Assembly (NCBI RefSeq): GCF_014904795.1
Contig: NZ_JACZFS010000066.1
Location: 1-62,856, forward strand
From: Nisaea nitritireducens
Lineage (GTDB): Bacteria > Pseudomonadota > Alphaproteobacteria > Thalassobaculales > Thalassobaculaceae
Direction of reading: 5' to 3'
DNA: 62,856 bases
Both the position numbers and the translations under genes were made by a program. Below, in pieces: positions 52,967 to 61,600 of this stretch. Under the pieces are notes generated by a model. It was not told where the DNA came from and searched no databases. It saw only the letters and a program-made list of their open reading frames with translations. Positions within the stretch are counted from its first letter, which is position 1, and the number at the start of each line of letters is the position of its first letter.

Positions 52967-55617
52967 TGTAGTCTCCGGTCTTTCTCGAATGTCGGGGCGG
53001 TGTCGGATGCCCGCAGGATCTTCTCGAGAAGCGCTGCATTGGCGCTGTAATGCGGTTCAAGCAGCATGTCGCCATGATCGCCATGGCCGTCATGCCGGTG
53101 AAAGGCGCCGCGGGTCACCTCCGCCCATGCCGGTTTGCTGGCGATGAGATTTCCCGCTTCGTCGCGATGCTCGTCCTCGCCTGTGGGGCTGCTGATCAGG
53201 TGAATATCGGCGTCGATTGGCGCCTCCTCGGTTATCGAGGAAAGGAAGGCGTAATAGCGCCGGACGCGGCGCTGGATCTTGTCCCTGAGCATGCTGCTGG
53301 AGACGATGTCGGCCACGCCATCCGCCTCCAGAACGCTCCGGGTCAGCCGGTCCGCTTCTGCCTCAGGGAAATCGAAACAGTTGAGGAAACGTGAAGTATC
53401 CAGCATCACAATGGCGCTGACAGGGCGACCGCGCCGTTCCAGTTCACACGCCACGTGAAAGGCGAGATTCCCGCCGCCGGAATAGCCGAACAGCAGATGC
53501 GGGCCCTGCGGGTCGCGCTGCGCGATCAGGTCCGCATAATCGGCGATCCGGGTTTCCGCCTCGATGAAGTTGAAGGCGTGGAGGGCGAACCCCGGCAGGT
53601 CTCCTCCCAGACGGCCATAGCTGAGAGCGTCTGTGGTGCCTGGGGGCAAGGCGAAGACCGGACGTCCTCCCGGCTCCGGGCTCAGCCGGACGCATGGCTG
53701 ATCGATGGAGGCATTGCCGAACCTGGCCGCGTCCAGCACGGCCCCTGCCAACTGGCGTACCGTGGGATGGGTAAAGATGGAGGTCAGCGGCAAGGTGACG
53801 CCGAACTGTTTTTCCATCACCGAGACCATCTTCGCGGCCATCAGGCTGTGCCCGCCCAGTTCGAAGAAGTCATCGTGTGCGCCGACGGGTGCGAGGCCGA
53901 GCAACTCCTCCCAGAGTGTCGCAAGCGCGCCTTCGGTTTCGCCCGATGGCGGCTCAAACGGGGCATCGTCCGTGGCCGGGCGCAGGTTTGGTGGCGGCAG
54001 GGCGCCACGGTCGATCTTGCCGTTTGGATTGAGGGGAAGTTTGTCGACCCGGATCAGGTGGGTGGGCACCATGAAGTCCGGCAAAGTCGCGCGGAGATGC
54101 GTGCGCAAGGCGTGCTCGTCGATCTCGTCCGCCCCATCCTCCGCAACGTAATGCGCGATCAGCATGCGACGGTCTTCTTTGGCTGCCGCTTTGCCGGTAT
54201 TCCAGGCTTGTGCAATCGCTCCCGTGACCTCGGGAAATTGAAGGATGGCGGTCTCGACCTCGCCGGGCTCGATCCGGAAGCCCCGGATCTTGAGCTGGTC
54301 GTCAAGCCGGCCGAGAAAATCGATGGAGCCGTCGCTGCGCCAACAGGCCAGATCGCCGGTGCGGTAAAGCCGTTCGCCATGACTTTTGACAGGAGCGAAG
54401 GGGTTGGCGACAAAGCGTTCGGCGGTCAGGGCGGGATCGTTCCAGTAGCCAAGGGCGAGGCCGTCGCCCCCGACATAGAGCTCTCCGGCCACGCCGGGCG
54501 GCAGATGTCGCATCTCGCCGTCCAGGATATAGGCCGTCGAATTGGCAATCGGCGATCCGATGGGGATGGTGCCGCGATAGTCGCCGGGGGAGATCTGGAA
54601 GCAGCAGGAAAAGGTCGTGTTCTCGGTCGGGCCGTAGCCGTTGATGAGGCGGCAGTCTGGAAGCGCCTTCAGGGCCTTCAGGACATGCGGAACGGAGAGC
54701 GCCTCGCCTCCGACCAGAAGCTGGCGGAGCGGTTTCAAGCTCTGTGGGTATTCGTCGATCATCACGTTGAACAGCCCGCCGGTGAGCCAGAGCGTCGTGA
54801 TGCCCTCGCGCGCGATTACGCCGCCGAGATCGGCGAGGCTTTGCTTTCCGGGGGGAGCCAGGGCCAGCCTGGCACCGTTCAGCAGCGGCCCCCAGATCTC
54901 GAAGGTTGCGGCGTCGAATGAGATCGGCGCGTATTGCAGGAAGACCTGACCGACGTCGAAGTTCGCGTAATCCGCGCTGTGGACCAGCCGGATTATCCCG
55001 CGCTGCGGCACGGCAACCGCTTTCGGGCGGCCGGTCGAGCCGGAGGTGTACATGACATAGGCGAGCCTTCCTCCGGCTCCGTCACGAGTTGTCGCCGGCA
55101 GCGGGTCATCCGGCGCGCGGGCGATCCCGGGCCCGTTCCTGTCCAACAGGATCTGGCGGGCACCACTATCCGGCAGGTTTCCGGAACAGTCCGTGCGTGT
55201 GACGAGGGCCGACGCGCCTGAATGTTCCAGCATGAAGCGGAGCCGGTCCGCCGGATAGGTGGGGTCGAGAGGCAGATAGGCAGCGCCGGCCTTCAGGATT
55301 CCCAGCAACGTGACAATCAGCTCCGGGGAGCGTTCGAGGCAAACCGCGACAAGTGCGCCGTCGGAGAGCCCGACAGTGTCTTTCAGATAATGCGCCAGAC
55401 GGTTCGACCGCAGGTCCAGCGCGCCATAGGTCAGGGTCTGCCCACCCGCGCTGACGGCGACTGCATCCGGCCGGGCGGCTGACTGTTCCGCGAACAGGTC
55501 GGCGACAGTACTGTCGCGTGGATAGTCCCGTGCCGTCTGGTTGAACCCGTCGATCAGGGCGGTGATGTCATCCGTGTCGCCGGTCTGCCCGGTGAGGCTG
55601 AAGCTCGAAAGTTTCAT
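52963..55617 (-). CDS. Nonribosomal peptide synthetase B: A-PCP-TE termination module
   Basis: 884 residues. Adenylation domain about 38-555 (YVMYTSGSTGRPK, GYGPTENTT, YRTGDLACWRSDGSIDFLGR, LPLNPNGKIDRG), PCP about 575-645 (DDFFELGGHSLMAAK), thioesterase about 655-875 (LLFGYSGGGNLAFHVA). By alignment in my head to PheA, the pocket reads D-A-F-W-L-G-G-T-F-K, close to valine codes. No condensation domain: the protein begins in the C-A linker (FNQTARDYPRDST), and the matching C domain ends NRPS A. Good ribosome site (AGAGGACGG); 10 bases after NRPS A. It loads probable Val and releases the finished chain by hydrolysis or cyclisation. Confidence 0.93.
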   Translation of the reverse strand: MKLSSFSLTGQTGDTDDITALIDGFNQTARDYPRDSTVADLFAEQSAARPDAVAVSAGGQTLTYGALDLRSNRLAHYLKDTVGLSDGALVAVCLERSPELIVTLLGILKAGAAYLPLDPTYPADRLRFMLEHSGASALVTRTDCSGNLPDSGARQILLDRNGPGIARAPDDPLPATTRDGAGGRLAYVMYTSGSTGRPKAVAVPQRGIIRLVHSADYANFDVGQVFLQYAPISFDAATFEIWGPLLNGARLALAPPGKQSLADLGGVIAREGITTLWLTGGLFNVMIDEYPQSLKPLRQLLVGGEALSVPHVLKALKALPDCRLINGYGPTENTTFSCCFQISPGDYRGTIPIGSPIANSTAYILDGEMRHLPPGVAGELYVGGDGLALGYWNDPALTAERFVANPFAPVKSHGERLYRTGDLACWRSDGSIDFLGRLDDQLKIRGFRIEPGEVETAILQFPEVTGAIAQAWNTGKAAAKEDRRMLIAHYVAEDGADEIDEHALRTHLRATLPDFMVPTHLIRVDKLPLNPNGKIDRGALPPPNLRPATDDAPFEPPSGETEGALATLWEELLGLAPVGAHDDFFELGGHSLMAAKMVSVMEKQFGVTLPLTSIFTHPTVRQLAGAVLDAARFGNASIDQPCVRLSPEPGGRPVFALPPGTTDALSYGRLGGDLPGFALHAFNFIEAETRIADYADLIAQRDPQGPHLLFGYSGGGNLAFHVACELERRGRPVSAIVMLDTSRFLNCFDFPEAEADRLTRSVLEADGVADIVSSSMLRDKIQRRVRRYYAFLSSITEEAPIDADIHLISSPTGEDEHRDEAGNLIASKPAWAEVTRGAFHRHDGHGDHGDMLLEPHYSANAALLEKILRASDTAPTFEKDRRLQ

Positions 55618-55627
55618 GTCCGTCCTC

Positions 55628-58600
55628 TCATGCCGCGTCGGCCGCGACGGCTTCGGCGAACCGGTTCAGGGAGTTCAGGTAACGTTCGGCGGCCTCCGCC
55701 GTGAACAGATCAGCGTCATATTCGAGGGTCAGCTCGAGCCGGGACTGGTGCTCGGCGACCAGCAGCATCAGGTCGACCTTGGCGAACGGGAACGCGAGTT
55801 CGAGTTGTCTTGCCTCCGCCCCGTTCGGTGCGTCGTCCGTACTGCCGCCGCCGATATTGACGTCGGAGGTGTTCTGGTAGGCATAGATGACATTGACCGG
55901 GTCCCGGCCCGGACCTGTCTTCCGGCTGCTGAGCATCAGGTCATAGGGGTAATCCTGATGGTCCAGGGCGGCGGTGCTGGTTCGCGTTACCCGATCTAGC
56001 AATGTGTCGAAATCCGTATCGGCGGAGACCTGCGTGCGCAGCGGCAGCAGGTTCACGAACGCGCCGAGGAGTGGCTCCAGCTCCGGCCGTCCGCGATTGG
56101 CGACCGCCATACCAACGCAGATGTCCTCCTGTCGCGTGAGCTGGAACAGGAACAGCTTGAAAAGGGCGAGGAGGGTGTTGGCAGGCGTGGTGCCCCGCGC
56201 GCGGGAGAGGGCGCGCAATGCCTTGGTGCATTCCTCCGAGAGTTCGAGGCCGACCCGCTCCCCCCTTCGTTCGTCGCCGGCGTTTGGCGCGATATCGCGG
56301 GGCAGGCGCAGCGGACCGTCGAGACCGTCGAGCTGTGCCATCCAATAGCGGGCATCGTCGGTCAGGTCGCGCGCGTCCTGCAGAACAGCATAGTCACGGT
56401 ACTGGATCTCAAGAGGAGGGAGTGCGCTCCGTCCGCCCGAAAAGGCAGCGTCGTAAAGCGTCAGGAGTTCGCGATAGAAGATCTGCATCGACCATCCGTC
56501 TCCGATGATGTGGTGCATCACGAGCACGAACGCTGTGGGGCCGCCGTCCCGGGTGATCAGGGTGACGCGGAACAGCGGCGCCTGATCCAGGGCGAAGCGC
56601 GTCCGGTTCTGCACCGCGACGATCGCGCGGGTTTGCGCGTCGGCATCTTCTGCATCTCCCAGATCAACGGACGTGAGCGGCACGTCGATGGTTTCCAGAA
56701 CCTTTTGGCGCGGCTCGCCTTCGATCTCGATGAAGACGGTGCGGAGAATTTCGTGTCGGGCGATCAACTGTTCCAGCGCGCTGCGCAGGGCATCCGCATC
56801 GATCTGCTGCTTCAGCTCAAAGGCTGCGGGCATGTTGTAACGGGCATCCCCGGCGAGCCGGTCCTCAAGCCAGAATCTCTTCTGTGCATGGGAGAGCGGA
56901 TAGCTTTCCTGCGCCGGCGTTGGCCGGATCGGCTCGTAAGCCGCCGCGCCCTCGAGGCCGATATGCGGTGCCAGCGCGCCGATGGTCGGGTTCTTCAGCA
57001 GCAGTCCGACGGGCAGCCGGCGGCCAAAGACCTGATTGATGCGGGAGACGACCTGCAGGGCTTTCAGGCTGTGTCCGCCGAGCGCGAAGAAATCGTCCTC
57101 AGTGCCGATGTTCCCCACGCCCAGCACGTCCCGCCAGATCTCGACGAGGCTCTGTTCGACCGCGTTTGCCGGTGCGGTGGACCCGGGATCAATAGCGGCG
57201 CGGACTTCGGGTTTCGGCAAGGCTGCGTGATCGGTTTTGCCGTTGCGCGTCAGCGGGATGCGTTCGATCGGAACGAAAATCCCGGGAACCATATAGAAAG
57301 GCAGGCGCGATGCCGCCCAGTCACTGACCCCCTGTATGGCCTCGCTGTCAGCCACCAGATAGGCGACGAGCCGGCCTTCTTCCTGCTGCGCGACGACAGC
57401 AACCTGCCGGACGGCCTCATGCTGACTCAGCGTTGCCTCGATCTCGCCGATCTCGATGCGGTAGCCGCGCAGTTTGACCTGTTTGTCCATCCGTCCGAGA
57501 TATTCGAGGCTGCCATCCGTGCGTCGCCGGGCGAGATCGCCACTGCGGTAGAGCCGCTCGGCACTCCCCCCAACAGTTCGCTCCACAAAGCGTTCTGCTG
57601 TCAGCTCGGGGCGGTTGAGATAGCCGCGCGCCAGCCCGGCCCCGCCGACATGGATCTCGCCAGCGACGCCGACTGGTACTGGCTCACCGCGCGGGTCCAG
57701 CAGATGCAGATCGAGATCCCGGAGCGGATTGCCGATCAGGCTCGCCGTGCTGCTGCAATCCGCTTCGGTCAGTGGGCACCAGGTGACATGCACCGTGGTT
57801 TCGGTGATCCCGTACATATTGACGAGCCGGGGTTCCTGGTCGCCATAGAGCGTGAACCAGGGCTTCAGGCCCGGCAGGTCCAGGGCTTCGCCGCCGAAAA
57901 TCACGAGCCGAAGCGATAGCGTCCTCCCGCGCTCAACAGCCTCCGGAATGAGATGTCGGAAGGCCGAGGGCGTCTGGTTCAGAACCGTAACGCTTTCATG
58001 CTCCAGCAGAGTGTGAAAGGCGGCGGGGTTACGCCGCACCTCGTCCGGGACCACGATCAGGTGCCCGCCATGCAGCAGGGCTCCCCAGATTTCCCAGACC
58101 GAGAAATCGAAGGCGACGGAATGGAACATGGTCCAGACATCGTCGGCCGAGAAATGGCAGTCGGGCTGGGTCGCATCGAACAGGCGCAGCACGTTCGCGT
58201 GGCTGACCATGACGCCTTTGGGCTGGCCGGTAGAGCCTGACGTATAGATCACGTAAGCCATATCATCCGGTTGCGCCGGTGTTCTGGCGCAGAGCGGAGA
58301 GGTGTCATCAACCTCAGCCGGATCGTCCAGATAAAGGCGGGGTCCTTCCCATGCGGAATGGTCTTCCGCGAGCGCCCGTTCCGTGACCAGGGCGATTGCG
58401 CCGGCATCTTTCAGCATGAACGCAACGCGCGCGGCCGGTGTCGCCGGGTCTATCGGCAGATAGGCGGCGCCCGATTTCACGATCCCGAGCAGGCCGGTAA
58501 TGAGATCGTTGGATCGCTCCGCAAGCAGGCCGACCAGCCGGTCCGGCCCTGCACCCAGAGCGGAGATGCGCCGGGCTATATCGTCGGCCCGCGCATCGAG

Positions 58601-61600
58601 TTCTGCATAGGTCAGCGTCTCGCCCGCACAGGTGACGGCTGGGCGGGCGGCGTATTGTGCGACCTGCGCGGCGAAACGCTCGGTCAGCGCGTCGGTGACG
58701 GGCAGGTGGCAGCGGGCGTGTCCCGTCTCCCAGAGGGCTTCGCGCTCCGCGTCGCTGACGATGCCGATCCTGTCGAGCGGCTGATCAGCATCCGCTTCGA
58801 TCAGGCCGTGCAGCGCGGTGCTCAGAAAGGCGAAAATCCGGTCTATATCGTCTGCTGCGAACTGCGTTTCGTCATAGCCGACACGCAGGCGAATCTCGTC
58901 GCCATGCGCCGCCGCGATCAGGGTGAGCGGATAATTGGTATGGTCGATGGCGCGTCCGTCGGAGAAGTGCGCTCCCCCACCTTCGTCCATGCTTTCGCCC
59001 GCGGGCAAATCGGGATCGAGCGGGTAGTTCTCGAAGACGAGCAGGCTGTTGAAAAGAGCGGTGCCGGGCGGCAACGCGCTGTCCTGCTGGATATCGGCGA
59101 GCGGCACGAAGCCGAACCGGCTGTTATCCTGATGCTGCGCCTGCAGCGCGTCCAGCCAGACACCGACAGGGCAATCCTCGGTCGAAACGCGCATCGGGAC
59201 CGTATTGATGAACAGGCCGACCATGTCCTCGATCCCGGCGAGATCGATATCGCGGCCGGAAAGTGTGACGCCGAAAACACTATCGCGCTCACCGCTGGTC
59301 CGGCTCAGCACCAGTGCCCAGCCAGCATTGAAGAGAGTGTTCAGAGTCAGGTGGCGCTGGCGTGCGGTTTCGATCAAGGCCTGACCGAGTGCGGGCTCGA
59401 AGGTGAAGATCTTCTCATTCGGCTGCGCAGTGTTTTCTCCGTCCGGCGCTGTCGTGCGCGCGCCCGGCAGCGGGGTGGGGGCGTCGATATCCGCAACAGC
59501 CTGTTGCCAGTGGGCGCGGGCCGCCGCGTGATCCTGCTTCTGCAGCCAGGCGATGTAATGCTCATAGGGCGCGGCCGCCGGAAGGTCCGTTGAGCGTGAC
59601 CCGTAGAGCAGCATCAGATCCCTGAAGAGGATCGGCAGGCTCCAGCCATCCAGCAGCAAGTGGTGGAAACCCAGCACGAACTGCCACACATCCTCCTCCA
59701 ACCGGACGAGCAGGCAGCGCAGCAGAGGCGGTCGCGTCAGATCGAAACCGGCGCCGCGCTCTTCGGCGAGAAGCTGTTCCAGCGCCTCGGCCTGCTTGTC
59801 TTTTTCAAGGTCTCGCCAATCCAAATCCCGCCATGGGAGCGTGGCGTCGCGGCGCACATACTGCAGAGGTTCCGCGTCCTCCAGCCAGAGCGCGCTTCGC
59901 AGGATCGGATGGCGCTCCACCAGCGCGTGCCAAGCCGCGCGGAAGGCGTCCGGGCGGAACGGATTGGTGATTTTCCAAGTCAGTTGCTCGAAATAGACAG
60001 ACCCGCCCGGCTCGTCGGCGAGACTGTGGAAGGCCATGCCCTGTTGCATAGGACTTAGCGGATAGAGAGCCGCCACGCCGCGCCCTTGCTGTGCCGCGAG
60101 CCGGTCGAGCCGATCCTGCGTGACGGGAGCGAGGGGGAAGTCGCTCGGCGTGTACCCGCAGACCGTCCCATCGCGGCATAGGTCAACAAGGGCGTGCAAG
60201 GCAGTCTCGAAGCTCTTGACCAGAGTCTCCATCGTCTCGGGCCGGTACTGCTGGTTGCTGTAGCTCAGCGACACAGTCAGGGCGCCGTCCGATACCAGTC
60301 CGTTGATATCGACCGTGTGCGGCCGTGTTCCGTCGAGGCACTGGCTCTCGCCAGCGCCTTCTTCGGCCACGGAAAAGAACCCGGCGCTCGCGTCAGCCTC
60401 GAACTGGCCGAGATAGTTGAAAGCGATCTCGGCTTCTGGGAAGTCGTGCGGCTGGCTTCCTGTCAGATAGCGCTCGATGCCATAGGCCAGTCCCTCGCCA
60501 GGGATGGCGCGGAATTGCTCCTTCACCGCCTTCAGACAGGCCGCGAGATCGGTCCGGTCCGGCAGGTCCAGACGCACTGGGTAAATCGCAGTGAACCAGC
60601 CGACCGTCTCGCTCAGATCCGGCGCGCCCGGCCGCTCCGGACGCCCATGGCTCTCGAGCGCGATGGGCCAGTCGCTGCGTCCGGTCCAGTCGGCCAGTGC
60701 CAGCGCCAGGGCCGTCAGCAGCAGATCGTTGATCCTTGTGCCAAAGGCGCACGGCACCTGCTCTAGCAGCGCGGTTGTAGTCTCCGGGTCGAATGCGACC
60801 CGCACATGTTCGGTGCTGTCCCAACGCGCCATGCCCGCCGGATCGTCCTTCGGCAATGGAGGAGCCGCCTGCCAACCACGCCAGTAAGCGGCTTCTTCGG
60901 CGATTTCCGGTGTTCCGGAGAGGCTTTGAAGATAATGCGCCCAGTCAGGGAAAGAGGCTGGGGCCGGCTCCAGGAATATGTCGGCGCCCTGCCGGATCTG
61001 GGTGAAGGCATGATCGAGATCGCCCAGCAGAATGCGCCAGGATACGCCGTCGACCGCGAGGTGATGGATGCACCAGAGCAGGCGCTGGCCCGATGTCATA
61101 TTGAACAGGACCAGCCGCATGACCGGGCCGCTTTCCAGGTCGAGGCTGCGTTGCCAGTGGCTCGCGCGCGCGGCCAGGGCATCGGCCTGCGCCTCGATCA
61201 GCAGATCGCGGAGATCCTCTTCGTGGACAGGCAGGTCTCCGGGGATCTCTGTCGGCTCCTGTTGCCAGCCATCGGAGCCGTGCCGGAAACGGAGACGCAG
61301 TGCGGCGTGCCGCGCGATGATCGCGCGGGCGGCGGCTTGCAGTTCTTCTGTCGAGATCTTCTCGTTCGGGCGCAGCAGCAGTGCCTGATTGAAATGCGAC
61401 AGGTCGGCCAGATCCCAGCAGAAGAACCAGGATTGAACCGGAGTTAGAGGGGCCGGCCCGATCGGGTTCTTCGTTGCAGCTTCCTCGGACAGCACGATCG
61501 ATGCCGCGTGAGGGGCAAGGGCGGCGATTGTCTGATGCTTGAAAATATCCCGCACCGCCAGCCGCAGCCCGGCGCTCCGCGCCTGCGCGACGATCTGGAT

